This document shows, one piece after another, positions 45,821-55,011 of a stretch of 64,000 nt of DNA. The notes beneath the pieces are model-generated. The model did not search any database, was not told where the DNA came from, and saw only the letters and a list, made by a program, of their open reading frames with translations. The stretch is from Sporomusa sp. KB1. GTDB taxonomy: Bacteria > Bacillota > Negativicutes > Sporomusales > Sporomusaceae. Location: contig NZ_VLKC01000002.1 of assembly GCF_007830295.1 (NCBI RefSeq), forward strand, positions 778,940 through 842,939, given 5' to 3'. The first letter of the stretch is position 1, and the number at the start of each line of letters is the position of its first letter. The position numbers and the translations under genes were made by a program.

Positions 45821-45881
45821 TACTTCCCGTCATACACAATATCTCTTAGCAGAATAAGATTAGTGTATATGACGGGAAGTA
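45821..45881 (-). terminator. Terminator of activator 1
   Basis: ACTTCCCGTCAT(AT)ACAC pairs with GTGTATGACGGGAAGT around a long loop and is followed by AGTATTTTTA on the minus strand, 34 bases past the activator stop. Confidence 0.7.
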
Positions 45882-45914
45882 GAGATTACCGCAAGAATAA
45901 AATTCTTACATTAG

Positions 45915-47942
45915 TTAATCAATATTAATATTATATTCTTTCAGTTTTCTATAAAGCGTAGATTTGCCTATTCCCAGTAAATCAGCCGCCTTAGTTATAT
46001 TATTTTTAGTTTTATATAAGACATTCTCAATGGATATCTTCTCCAATATTTCAATGGTATATACTTCTCCTATATTCCCAACAGCAGCAGTTTGAGCAGG
46101 CTCGCCATTTAGAATTATTGCCGGCAGGTCTTCCGCTTCGATAATTTGATTCTGCGCAGTATTAACTGCATAAATCACAGCATTCTCCAATTGCCGTACA
46201 TTGCCTGGCCAATTATATTCACTCATTATATTTCGTGCAGATGGGCCTATTGTCGGAACTTCCCACCCCATCTTTTCACAGTATTTCTTGATAAAATATT
46301 GACCTAGTAGCGTCACATCATTTTCTCTTAATCGCAGAGAGGGAAGGTTGATTGACAAAACTGACAGGCGAAAATAAAGGTCTTCGCGAAAAAGCTTCTC
46401 CCTTATCATTTGATAGAGATCTTTATTGGTGGCGGCAACAACGCGAAAATCTACCCGTTTATAGCGCCGCCCGCCAACACGCATAACTTGCTTGTCCTCT
46501 AAAACTCTAAGCAAGACAGCCTGTAGTTCCAGCGGCATATCCCCAATTTCATCTAAGAAAAGTGTTCCACCATGGGCTAACTCTATTTTTCCTGGCCTCC
46601 CGCCACGCTCTGCACCAGTAAAGCTCCCGCCCTCATAACCAAACAATTCACTTTCAATTAATTCCCGGGGCAGTGCTGCACAGTTTACTGCCACAAACGG
46701 TCCATTGGGCCGATGTTTGCTATGTATGGCCTGGGCGAAAAGTTCTTTTCCAGTGCCGCTCTCACCAATTAGCAGGATATTTTCCGGAGAACTGGCAAAA
46801 CGTTTTCCTAGTGCTACTGCTTTCTTAAATTCTTTGCTCTCACCAATAAGATCGTCAAAACTATAATTAGCCATAGCACCTGACCGGCTGTTTACCATAG
46901 CGTTTACTTTTTCGGCGCTTACCAACTTTATAACCGCTCCGTCTACTTGCCCGGTAGTAGAGTTTACCACTCGAATATTAATCATATAATTCTGCTCACT
47001 ATTACAGACGCAAAGGCTCTCTTCTATATCAGCATTTTCCCCATCTGCAATCAAAGCCATGAGACGAGACTGGCTGTTTAAAAATTCACGGATATTTCTA
47101 TTCTCTGTTTTTCCTTTCTCCAACCCCAGCATCTGACTGCCTTCTTTGTTTATATGAATTATCTCGCCAGTTGAATCTATGGTAATAATGCCTTCGTCGA
47201 TGACCGCTAAAGTCACTTTAAGCGTATAATTAGCCATCTTTAGCCGTTCATTAGTAATTTGCAATTGATCATAACTTCTTCTTAATTTTAGTTTATTTTC
47301 AACATCGGCTGCCATGGCAGTTACCAGACCCAGAGCATGTGAATTCAAATTAACAAAAACGTCATCATCCAAAGGTTCATTCATTAAATGCTGACTCAGA
47401 ACCATGATAGCAATAATATCACCGTTGTCATCTATTATGGGAGCTGCTGAAGTATTAGAATTATTAAAGGTCACACAGTAATGCTCCGGCCCCAGCAATT
47501 GCACCGGACGCCTAAGCTGCATGCTTAATATGTGTGCACAGGTACCCATAGTTTTTTCGTTCCAAACGATTCCTGTCATTGAGTTGCGTTCTGGAACTAA
47601 CCTTAACAAATCGCCTTCATTTAACAACAGAACGCCATTTTCATCAAATAAATAAATAGCATATCGGGAAGCAAACATCAAGTCTTTCAATTTCACGGCT
47701 TCAAATATGGATTTAGCAACATCAATCAGCAAATGTTTTTTTTGCAAAAGCTTCTCAAGTTGCTCGGGGTCTAAACGTTCTGCTATTATCTCAGTGTAAG
47801 GGCTGATACCCATCGCTTGAGATTTAATCCAAGATTCAGCCACTTCCGGATTAATATGAATACTGCTACGTGGATCCTCATTATCTTTGAAAAATCTTAT
47901 CTTGCTTTGCTGTATTTCCAGCCAACGATTTTTGAGTTTCAA
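45915..47942 (-). CDS. Sigma-54-dependent enhancer-binding activator (AcoR/DhaR-like), 1
   Basis: The 675-residue protein has an N-terminal GAF-like sensor (about 60-210) and a PAS domain (about 240-345). The AAA+ domain carries Walker A GESGTGKE (393-400), the sigma-54 contact loop GSFTGA (439-444) and Walker B LFLDEIGD (461-468). A Fis-type HTH ends with AADLLGIGKSTLYRKLKEY. The Ala-to-Ser change in the GAFTGA loop is shared with activator 2. It probably controls the adjacent sigma-54 promoters in response to a small ligand. The ATG follows a GGGGCAGGGGATTG region with an irregular site. Confidence 0.93.
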   Translation of the reverse strand: MKLKNRWLEIQQSKIRFFKDNEDPRSSIHINPEVAESWIKSQAMGISPYTEIIAERLDPEQLEKLLQKKHLLIDVAKSIFEAVKLKDLMFASRYAIYLFDENGVLLLNEGDLLRLVPERNSMTGIVWNEKTMGTCAHILSMQLRRPVQLLGPEHYCVTFNNSNTSAAPIIDDNGDIIAIMVLSQHLMNEPLDDDVFVNLNSHALGLVTAMAADVENKLKLRRSYDQLQITNERLKMANYTLKVTLAVIDEGIITIDSTGEIIHINKEGSQMLGLEKGKTENRNIREFLNSQSRLMALIADGENADIEESLCVCNSEQNYMINIRVVNSTTGQVDGAVIKLVSAEKVNAMVNSRSGAMANYSFDDLIGESKEFKKAVALGKRFASSPENILLIGESGTGKELFAQAIHSKHRPNGPFVAVNCAALPRELIESELFGYEGGSFTGAERGGRPGKIELAHGGTLFLDEIGDMPLELQAVLLRVLEDKQVMRVGGRRYKRVDFRVVAATNKDLYQMIREKLFREDLYFRLSVLSINLPSLRLRENDVTLLGQYFIKKYCEKMGWEVPTIGPSARNIMSEYNWPGNVRQLENAVIYAVNTAQNQIIEAEDLPAIILNGEPAQTAAVGNIGEVYTIEILEKISIENVLYKTKNNITKAADLLGIGKSTLYRKLKEYNINID

Positions 47943-48214
47943 TCCCCTGCCCCCTCTTCATTTTAGATTCTTGGTATTCGCCAGGTGGTTGAGTCCTCAA
48001 TTTTTCGAATTTATTTCGCAAATTAATCCAAGCTTCTGCCGATTTCTAAGTGAATTTCTTACAGCTTTCATTGCTAAACCGGCAGGACTAACAACTAGAC
48101 GCTTTCCAAGCGTACTAAAGATAACCCTCCCCTTATAAAGATGTACTTATAGGCGGCCATAGTACATCCTTATTTTAGAATATAAAGAGCATTCACATCC
48201 TCTTGCCATACTAC

Positions 48215-48390
48215 ATTTTGGCATTAAAAAAGGCAGCCTCATTTACCAGACTTCCTTTGCATAATAAAGCAGGCATAAAAATTTACTCTTCATATCCTTC
48301 AGTCATCACTTCCATATGGGAAACAATAACTAAGAACTTCTTGTGGTAATATATGCTATTCTCGAAATTCAAAAAAAATCCTGCAACCAT
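48215..48390 (-). pseudogene. Remnant of a protein ending HMEVMTEGYEE, with its terminator
   Basis: On the minus strand a frame from 48390 ends ...VIVSHMEVMTEGYEE at the stop at 48283. It is followed by a terminator-like hairpin (AGGAAGTCTG...CTGCCT, T6). About 110 bp are shared with 63485-63640 (roughly 80% by eye), both upstream of a sigma-54 activator. No ribosome site fits, so it is a 3' remnant rather than a gene. Confidence 0.5.
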
Positions 48391-48394
48391 TTTT

Positions 48395-48430
48395 GATATT
48401 TTCTGATATTTCTCGATATTTCATGATATT
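48395..48430. repeat. Four 10-bp-phased GATATT repeats
   Basis: GATATT occurs at 48395, 48405, 48415 and 48425, exactly one helical turn apart, with variable TTCT/TCTC/TCAT spacers. A cooperative protein-binding array or bent DNA is possible. The whole interval 47943-48540 has no intact gene. Confidence 0.55.
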
Positions 48431-48475
48431 TATTTCATATATTTAACCTTTTAATGTTTCAAAATTTAAAAATTT

Positions 48476-48504
48476 AAAAACCCCCGGCTTAGCCGAGGGT
48501 TTTG
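48476..48504 (-). terminator. Terminator of the MFS gene at 48541
   Basis: AAAACCCTCGGC and GCCGGGGGTTTT form the stem on the minus strand, followed by a T-rich tract (TTTTTAAATTTTT). Confidence 0.8.
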
Positions 48505-48540
48505 CTTGAACGTGTGCCACCCTTTATTACTAGGCTACAC

Positions 48541-49866
48541 CTAAATGGCGCTAGTGCGATCTGCGGTAGATTCAGACCTATGCAAAGTTTTAATAAGATA
48601 GATTGCGCAAAATGAACTAACTACCAACGTAGCTGCTTGTACCCACATTGCCAATTCAAAGGCTTCCACCGGATAAGGTGTTTGCCCTTTTGAGATAGTG
48701 TTGATAATTAGACCCCACACTTGTTGAAATACACCTGTACCAAAAATCCAAGCAAAAGTATTACACACTCCAATAGCCGTACCTACCTGCGAGGCTGGAA
48801 CAAGTTGTCTAACAACGGCAAAACCTCCTACTACTGCATACATACCACAAAAACCAATGGTTGCATAGATAATCTTTAGTTCCATAATACTAAGGGTTCG
48901 CAAATTAGTCAGCATATACAACCATGACAATAGAAATATTACTGCCCCCGATAACATGACTCCGGCATTACCAATCTTTTTACTAACCCATCCAACTACA
49001 ATGCTCCCTAAAATTGCTCCCAATGCAGCATAAGTTAATATTCCTGCAACCTCCCCCTTAGTGAGACCATACACGTTGGAGAGAAGAACTCCACCCCATA
49101 AGGCTACAATAACTTGGCTAGTGGCATTCGTCCCGAGAGCAAACACCGCAATTAGCCATAAGCGCGGTTGAGCAAGCACTTGCTTGGTTGATATCCACCA
49201 GTGAACCTGGGGGGAATCCTGCTTTATTTGAAGAGTTGTATCTTCGTCAAGCTCATCAGGTGCAGGTAATCCAATATCGGATGGATGGGATTTTATTACT
49301 AGATAAGAGATTATTGCCATTGCTACACATGTAATGGTAATAATCACAAAGGAACTACGCCAGCCAGTTTGGTTTATCAAAACTTGGAGTGGTGCAGTAG
49401 CAAATAATCCACCTAATGCGCCAAAGCCCATATAAATACCATTAATTGTGGCAAACTGTTTTGCGGAAAACCAAGAGGAAATTATCTTCACACCGGCAAT
49501 AAATATCCCTGCCAACGATACAGCCACCAACATTCGTCCAACAACAATCATTGCTAGAGATTCAGCCATACTAAAAATAAAACTGCCAATTGCAGTAACT
49601 AATAAACTGAGAACTAAACCTATACGGGAACCTACCCGGTCGATTATTGCTCCGGCGGGAGCATTGGCAATCGCATACGCCCAGAAGAAGGTAAGCCCTA
49701 ATAACCCGAATTGTGCGGCGTCAAGTTTCAAATCACGGATCAGATCTGGCCCCATAACCGCGGGCGCTTGGCGGCAAAAAGGACTAAGCATATATGCAAT
49801 GCAAATAATCGCATACATAGTCCACTGATATTTTTTTAGTTTTTCGAGCATCATGCTTTTATCCAT
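48541..49866 (-). CDS. MFS transporter 2
   Basis: From ATG 49866 (eight bases after GGGAG; a TTG at 49881 is less likely) the protein has 441 residues and 12 spans. FCRQAPAVMGPDLIRDLKLDAAQFG and IIDRVGSRIG match the MFS at 40333 across the length. It probably carries the substrate handled by the URO-D protein encoded just upstream. The gap to that gene is about 125 bases and holds a terminator-like hairpin. Confidence 0.88.
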   Translation of the reverse strand: MDKSMMLEKLKKYQWTMYAIICIAYMLSPFCRQAPAVMGPDLIRDLKLDAAQFGLLGLTFFWAYAIANAPAGAIIDRVGSRIGLVLSLLVTAIGSFIFSMAESLAMIVVGRMLVAVSLAGIFIAGVKIISSWFSAKQFATINGIYMGFGALGGLFATAPLQVLINQTGWRSSFVIITITCVAMAIISYLVIKSHPSDIGLPAPDELDEDTTLQIKQDSPQVHWWISTKQVLAQPRLWLIAVFALGTNATSQVIVALWGGVLLSNVYGLTKGEVAGILTYAALGAILGSIVVGWVSKKIGNAGVMLSGAVIFLLSWLYMLTNLRTLSIMELKIIYATIGFCGMYAVVGGFAVVRQLVPASQVGTAIGVCNTFAWIFGTGVFQQVWGLIINTISKGQTPYPVEAFELAMWVQAATLVVSSFCAIYLIKTLHRSESTADRTSAI

Positions 49867-49943
49867 AAACACCACTCCCAACTTATTTACTAATTATTGC
49901 CCTATTTATCTACGCATTAAATACAGCATCCTTCTCCCTAAGG

Positions 49944-49978
49944 AAAAAAAGAACTACGAAATACTTATAGTAGTTCTT
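49944..49978 (-). terminator. Terminator after the URO-D gene
   Basis: AGAACTAC and GTAGTTCT pair around a 12-base loop on the minus strand and are followed by TTTTTTTCC. It separates the methyltransferase gene from the MFS gene. Confidence 0.75.
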
Positions 49979-49992
49979 CATACACTAGTTTC

Positions 49993-51129
49993 TTAGTTAT
50001 AACGTCCATATTTTTCTACTGCATCAAAGAACGCTTTAACATTTTCGTGCTTCGAATTCATAGGTACCGTACAACCCGAAGAATAAAGGAAGCCTTCTCC
50101 GTTTTTAAATGTACTAAACAATTTTTTAGCATACTCATCTACCTCGTTTGGCGATGCAACAGTAAATAATCCTGCACTTACATCTCCCTTTATCGCACAA
50201 TGCCCCTTTAAAATATCATGTGCTTTAAAGATATCTGTTGCGCTGTCCAGTTCAAGGACAAATTTTTTCGCAGGTAAATCTAAGAAGGTTTCGAGATTTT
50301 GCGTCCAGTCAGAGTCAAAATGCAGAATTGGTACGATATTCTTTTCGGCTAGTCTAGTTACTATTGATTTTAGATAAGGATGTCCAAATCTTTCATAATT
50401 TTTCTTTGATATGAACTGACCACTGCATCTGACGCCACCTATAAATACCCTATTTATCCCGGTGGCTTCTATCCCTTTTACCGCAGCCTCAACGGTTCCG
50501 TCACAACAAATCCAGAGTAACTCCTGAAGCTCATCGGCCATTTGGTACATATCTTTATAAAATTTCTCCATAGACCGGCTCATGGACAAAGTATCAAACG
50601 GTATCACTCCGGCAAATGAACCCCAAGTCGCACTTTGACTGCGGCGAAGTGTTGCCTCTAATTCTTTTTTCCGTATTTCAGCTGCAAGTTTGATGCCTTC
50701 TAGTACTTCTTCCCGAGTCTTTATATGAGCTCTTTCCAAAAAGATTAATCTATACTCCCCGCTTCCCCTTTCCTTTAGAATGTTATAATCCTCGCGTGTC
50801 ATGGCCTCAAATTCTACCATCTGGTATTGATCGTTATCAGCCAATTCAACACCTGGATATTTACACCGCATTGAACCCACTACTTTGGCAACAGGTCCAT
50901 ACCGAAGTTGCTGCATATAGGCATTGCTATCCCAAATTGGGTATGCCTCTTTCACTTTGTCAATTGAGGCGAGACATTTGTTCCAATCCCAGTTAAATTC
51001 CTTGTTTGTAATACCGGCAAACTGACCAGCGTACTGTTCAATTAACGGTGCGCAAACTACTCTATCCACGGGTTCGAGATTAATCGTTGCCACAATTCGT
51101 TCTTCAGCCGTCATAACATCTTTACTCAT
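49993..51129 (-). CDS. URO-D domain protein, possible corrinoid-dependent methyltransferase
   Basis: The 378-residue protein starts MTAEERIVATINLEPVDRVVCAPL and has the URO-D barrel pattern: FIGGVRCSGQFISKKNYERFGHPYLK, PILHFDSDWTQNLETF, KGDVSAGLFTVASPNEV and FLYSSGCTVP. MtaA/CmuA-type members transfer methyl groups from corrinoid proteins to CoM or tetrahydrofolate using zinc held by H-x-C...C. Here the first motif reads H-x-D (HFD), so the metal site may differ. O-demethylation of a methoxylated compound is one possibility; heme synthesis is unlikely because the decarboxylase motifs are absent. Confidence 0.8.
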   Translation of the reverse strand: MSKDVMTAEERIVATINLEPVDRVVCAPLIEQYAGQFAGITNKEFNWDWNKCLASIDKVKEAYPIWDSNAYMQQLRYGPVAKVVGSMRCKYPGVELADNDQYQMVEFEAMTREDYNILKERGSGEYRLIFLERAHIKTREEVLEGIKLAAEIRKKELEATLRRSQSATWGSFAGVIPFDTLSMSRSMEKFYKDMYQMADELQELLWICCDGTVEAAVKGIEATGINRVFIGGVRCSGQFISKKNYERFGHPYLKSIVTRLAEKNIVPILHFDSDWTQNLETFLDLPAKKFVLELDSATDIFKAHDILKGHCAIKGDVSAGLFTVASPNEVDEYAKKLFSTFKNGEGFLYSSGCTVPMNSKHENVKAFFDAVEKYGRYN

Positions 51130-51332
51130 TCAAATAATCCTCCCTATCATTTCATTTTTTAATTTTTCAGACTTATATGTACATTTCTATTATAAAACAG
51201 ATTAATTTTAACGGAGATAAGTGTTATGTATAAGAGGATAATAAAATTTTATAAGATTCAGAGTTTTCATCCATTGTTCTAATATAGATAACTATGTATA
51301 ATTAAAATAAGGGTACTGACTGGGGAGAGATT

Positions 51333-52211
51333 ATGGATATAAAGCAATTACGATATTTTATCTCTGTGGCTAAGCATCTTAATTTTACCAAAGCGGCACA
51401 AGAGCATTTTATGACACAACCTGCTCTTAGCCAACAAATTGCTGACCTCGAACGTCATCTTGGAGTAAAACTGTTCATCCGTAACAGACATTCTGTTTTT
51501 TTAACTCCAGCTGCTGATGAGTTATTGCCAGAAGCGAAATATCTTGTATCTAAGTCGGATGAATTCATTCAACTTGCAAACCAGGTTCAGAGCGGTATGG
51601 CGGGCTGTTTAACAATTGGCGTTTTAGGCCTTTCTGAGCGAAGCTTTCTCCCTTCGTTAATTTTAACTTATCGCTCAAAATATCCGCATATCAAAATATC
51701 TTTACAGCTACTATCAATGGGTGCCCTAGATAAAGCCCTTGAAGCTCAAAATGTAGATGTAGGATTTACATTAATAGAAAAACCTGCACCAAGCTTTTTG
51801 AACTGGAAAACCCTCAAAAAAGACACTCTTTGCGTAGTATCGCGTAATGATAACCCATTAACAGAAAGCAACTATATTAGTTTTTCGGATTTAACTAAAG
51901 AAACAGTGTTTTTTCAGGATCGTTTAACGTCTCCAAGGGGCTTTAATAATCTAACACGAGTTTGTTCAAATAGGGGTTTTACGCCTAACGTTAACTTAGC
52001 CCCAAATTGGGGAACAGTACTTATGTCTGTTGAGTCTGGAATGGGGATCTCAATACTCCCCCGTTTAATCCCTAATACTTATGGCAGTCCCAACCTCCAG
52101 TTATCTGGCCTGGAAGGCAATGATACTCAAGTTGAGTTTGTAATCGCTTGGAATTTAGCAAATTCAAATCCGGCTATTTCCCTTTTTCTAAACGAGTTGG
52201 AAAAAAATTAA
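51333..52211 (+). CDS. LysR-family transcriptional regulator
   Basis: The 292-residue protein has the N-terminal winged HTH (MDIKQLRYFISVAKHLNFTKAAQEHFMTQPALSQQIADLE) and a LysR substrate-binding domain with LSGLEGND near the end. It is divergent from the URO-D gene across a 203-bp interval, the usual arrangement for control of the neighbour, and responds to a small-molecule inducer. GGGGAGAG lies before the ATG. It ends in its own terminator. Confidence 0.92.
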   Translation: MDIKQLRYFISVAKHLNFTKAAQEHFMTQPALSQQIADLERHLGVKLFIRNRHSVFLTPAADELLPEAKYLVSKSDEFIQLANQVQSGMAGCLTIGVLGLSERSFLPSLILTYRSKYPHIKISLQLLSMGALDKALEAQNVDVGFTLIEKPAPSFLNWKTLKKDTLCVVSRNDNPLTESNYISFSDLTKETVFFQDRLTSPRGFNNLTRVCSNRGFTPNVNLAPNWGTVLMSVESGMGISILPRLIPNTYGSPNLQLSGLEGNDTQVEFVIAWNLANSNPAISLFLNELEKN

Positions 52212-52240
52212 TTTTTAGAAAAATAAAAAAAATTAGATAA

Positions 52241-52290
52241 AAAGCAGGGCTGGAAAAACTTAGAGATAAGTTTATTCACAGCCCTGCTTT
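52241..52290 (+). terminator. Terminator of the LysR gene
   Basis: AAAGCAGGGCTG and CAGCCCTGCTTT form a 12-bp stem with an inner AAACTT/AAGTTT stem. ATCTATATTTTTG follows. 52291-52495 has no gene I can support. Confidence 0.8.
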
Positions 52291-52495
52291 ATCTATATTT
52301 TTGTTTCGAAACTATATACGATGTGTTAAATATTTTTGCAGGTAGGGATGGTACATTGTCAATGCATCACCTACCGGCGCCTATGACAAGAGGCTTTTTG
52401 CCCTACTTTTCGATTGTGGAGTACAACCTATCATCACGGCTAGTTTTCTTATGCTAACCCTCCAGCATGTGATGTTCCTTTGCTGACAGACTGGA

Positions 52496-52849
52496 TTATT
52501 TGTTTTGGGCATTCAATTTTTCCAGCATTTGAAAGGCTCTTTCATCCAGAAATCTTCTAACCAGTTTACTATCGATGCCACCTACGATGCAAGGCTCTCC
52601 ATTGATGACAGTGATGGGAAAAAGCTTGCCAGCTTCAACTAATTGGCGGCATTTGTCATTCTGTATCCCTTTAACATCAGTATCGATATATTTTATGGCA
52701 ACACTGTTACCGAAGCTCTGCTTTAATTCTTTAACTAAGTTTTCATACGAAGCAAGCTCCAAAGCAGCTTGCTTGCCTGCTTGATCAAGCTCAGAATTCG
52801 GGTTGGTTCCGCCATACACTTCAATTAATATACAGTCCTTACTCTTCAT
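52496..52849 (-). CDS. YuzD/DUF1462-like thioredoxin-fold protein
   Basis: The 117-residue protein has ILIEVYGGTNPNSEL and FPITVINGEPCIVGGIDSKLVRRFLDE, the beginning and end of the YuzD-type thioredoxin fold. The usual CxxC is replaced by TNPN, so a simple dithiol role is excluded. It lies 23 bases after the aldehyde dehydrogenase stop and is the last gene of the MoOR3 operon. Its function there is unknown. Confidence 0.75.
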   Translation of the reverse strand: MKSKDCILIEVYGGTNPNSELDQAGKQAALELASYENLVKELKQSFGNSVAIKYIDTDVKGIQNDKCRQLVEAGKLFPITVINGEPCIVGGIDSKLVRRFLDERAFQMLEKLNAQNK

Positions 52850-52872
52850 GTTTTTATTTCTCCATTTATTAT

Positions 52873-54321
52873 TTATTTGAGATATCTCATAGTATGATAA
52901 TCAATGTAGGCTGACAATGTAGGCTCTCCGGCCAGTTCCCTGCCCATCCCGCTGTTTTTGACTCCGCCGAAGGGCATACCCAGAGATAATGATTCAAAAC
53001 TATGATTGTTTATGAAAGTCGATCCTGCTTCGATTTGTTGCCCTATTGCTAAAGCTCTTTGGATATCGCTGGACCAAACCGAGGAACATAGACCGTATTC
53101 GGTCTCATTTGCATACTCAATAGCTTGTTCTACGGTTTTGTAAGGAATGATGGGGATAATGGGTCCGAATTGCTCACAGCTAACAATTTGTGAAAGGTGA
53201 TCCTCATCTTTTACTACATGCGGTAGTAGGAAGTAGCCATTATCCCACCCCTCTGGATTTAGCTTGGAGCCAAGTTCCCTCACAACAGCACCGCTATTTT
53301 TGGTATTCTCAATCATTGCCTTAACCAAATTATATTGTTTATTATTATTCAGAGGACCAAAAGAAGCCCCTTCCGCTAAACCATGCCCCACTTTGTATTC
53401 ATTGACAATATCACACATGGTGTTAAAAAACTTATCAAGCATCTTTTCCTGTACATAAATACGCTTCACTGCAAAACAAATTTGACCACTTCTTGTATAT
53501 ACTCCCTTTAATAGCTTGGGAATAATATCTGCCGGATTCACATCATCCAGAATAATCGCTGGATCGTTGCCGCCTAATTCCAAGGTGACGGCTTTAAAGA
53601 AACTAGCTGCGTTACTGTTTACCTGTGCACCCGTTTCGGTTCCGCCTGTAAAAGCAATCTTTTTTACCAGCGGATGACGTGTTAAAGCCACCCCAACCCC
53701 TGCATCTCCATGGACAACATTTATTACCCCGTCGGGTAATATGGCAGCTATTCTTTTCAAAAGAATACTTATGGCAAGCGGTGCCGTTGGAGATGGTTTA
53801 ATTACCATCGTATTACCGGTTACTAATGCAGGGCCAACTTTCATCATCGTCAAACAAACCGGCATATTCCAAGGAACGATGGCACCAATCACGCCTTTGG
53901 CTTTCTTCTCAATGCTAACCCAGCTAGAATCATCTTCAATGAACTCTGTTTTTACAAAGTTTTCACCTATACCGGCATAGTATTCCAATGTAGCCATGCC
54001 TATACCGAAATCCGTTTGAGCTTCCCATAACATGCCTCCATGCTCTCTAACCAGAAGAGGCACCAGGTCCCCCATTGAATCTTGCACAACTTTCACGGCC
54101 GCAGTTATCTTTTCAATTCTTTCCTTACTATTCGTTTTTCTCCAGTCAAGAAATGCGTTATGGGCCGCCTGAACCGCTTTATCTACATCTTCAGCAGTAC
54201 CTACTGCAACCCGCCCCACTACGTCGGTAAGTTTCCCTGGATCATGTATTTCAGCATAATTCTGCGCCAGAACTTCCTGGTTGTTAATCAAAATATCAAC
54301 CTGACATTCAAGATTTAACAC
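52873..54321 (-). CDS. Aldehyde dehydrogenase (NAD(P)+ dependent)
   Basis: The 482-residue protein starts at a GTG after GGAGG at eight bases. Motifs are IGAIVPWNMPVCLTMMKVGPAL, KPSPTAPL, VTLELGGNDPAIILDD with the general-base Glu, and TRSGQICFAVKRIYV with the catalytic Cys. It oxidises an aldehyde to a carboxylate, or runs in reverse with a coupled reductant. It follows the NuoG-like gene by about 72 bases. Its presence with an NADH-linked Mo/W enzyme suggests aldehyde/acid interconversion in the same pathway. Confidence 0.93.
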   Translation of the reverse strand: MLNLECQVDILINNQEVLAQNYAEIHDPGKLTDVVGRVAVGTAEDVDKAVQAAHNAFLDWRKTNSKERIEKITAAVKVVQDSMGDLVPLLVREHGGMLWEAQTDFGIGMATLEYYAGIGENFVKTEFIEDDSSWVSIEKKAKGVIGAIVPWNMPVCLTMMKVGPALVTGNTMVIKPSPTAPLAISILLKRIAAILPDGVINVVHGDAGVGVALTRHPLVKKIAFTGGTETGAQVNSNAASFFKAVTLELGGNDPAIILDDVNPADIIPKLLKGVYTRSGQICFAVKRIYVQEKMLDKFFNTMCDIVNEYKVGHGLAEGASFGPLNNNKQYNLVKAMIENTKNSGAVVRELGSKLNPEGWDNGYFLLPHVVKDEDHLSQIVSCEQFGPIIPIIPYKTVEQAIEYANETEYGLCSSVWSSDIQRALAIGQQIEAGSTFINNHSFESLSLGMPFGGVKNSGMGRELAGEPTLSAYIDYHTMRYLK

Positions 54322-54393
54322 AGATCTTACCTCCCCGAATTCAACTATTTAATCCATTCCTTTCAAAATTCATACCTTTTCTGCATTAGAATG

Positions 54394-55011
54394 CTACTCT
54401 TTATATAACCGAGCCTTAAAGGCATGCTCGGCATCAGGAGAAATAAATCCCGTGGGACAGATATTGCGACAGGCGCAGCAGTTTCCGCAGGAGGCTTTGT
54501 TACCCGCTCCAGGAACTAAACCAATACGCAGATTTTTGCCTCGGCCTAAAAATGTCAGGCGATTTTTGCCTATTTTCCTGCACATTCTTATACATAGTCC
54601 GCATAGTATACACCCTTCTGTTGTGGAACCGGATAACACCTGGCCGTCTGCCGTCTTGTCTTGTACGAGTTTCAACAGTAAACCTTCTGCTTCACTGTTA
54701 TGGAAGGGCCTGTCGCGCAAGAGAATTTGCGCTGCCCAGGCGCGTAGACGCTGGAGACGCGGGGTAGCAGTCTTTATTTGCAGACCATCCTCGACTTCCA
54801 ATAAGCAGGCATGTCGGGGTTTCCAAATAGCATTGCCCCGGATTTCTACCTCTACCATACACAGACCGCAACTGCCATAGGCTTCTAACGCTGGATAATA
54901 GCATAAAGCAGGTATGTCTATTCCATGATCTCGCAAAGCTTGCAGCACGATAGTACTCTTGGAGACAGCCAGACTCCTCCCATCGACTACTATCGCTACT
55001 AATTCTTCCAT
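54394..55011 (-). CDS. NuoG N-terminal-like / HoxU-like iron-sulfur protein
   Basis: The 205-residue protein has an N-terminal [2Fe-2S] domain (CYYPALEAYGSCGLCMVEVE). A His-containing segment follows, then two [4Fe-4S] motifs (CILCGLCIRMC and CGNCCACRNIC). This corresponds to the N-terminus of NuoG and to HoxU diaphorase subunits. It overlaps the NuoF-like stop by 13 bases and completes a NuoEFG-like NADH module that should carry electrons to or from MoOR3. Confidence 0.92.
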   Translation of the reverse strand: MEELVAIVVDGRSLAVSKSTIVLQALRDHGIDIPALCYYPALEAYGSCGLCMVEVEIRGNAIWKPRHACLLEVEDGLQIKTATPRLQRLRAWAAQILLRDRPFHNSEAEGLLLKLVQDKTADGQVLSGSTTEGCILCGLCIRMCRKIGKNRLTFLGRGKNLRIGLVPGAGNKASCGNCCACRNICPTGFISPDAEHAFKARLYKE

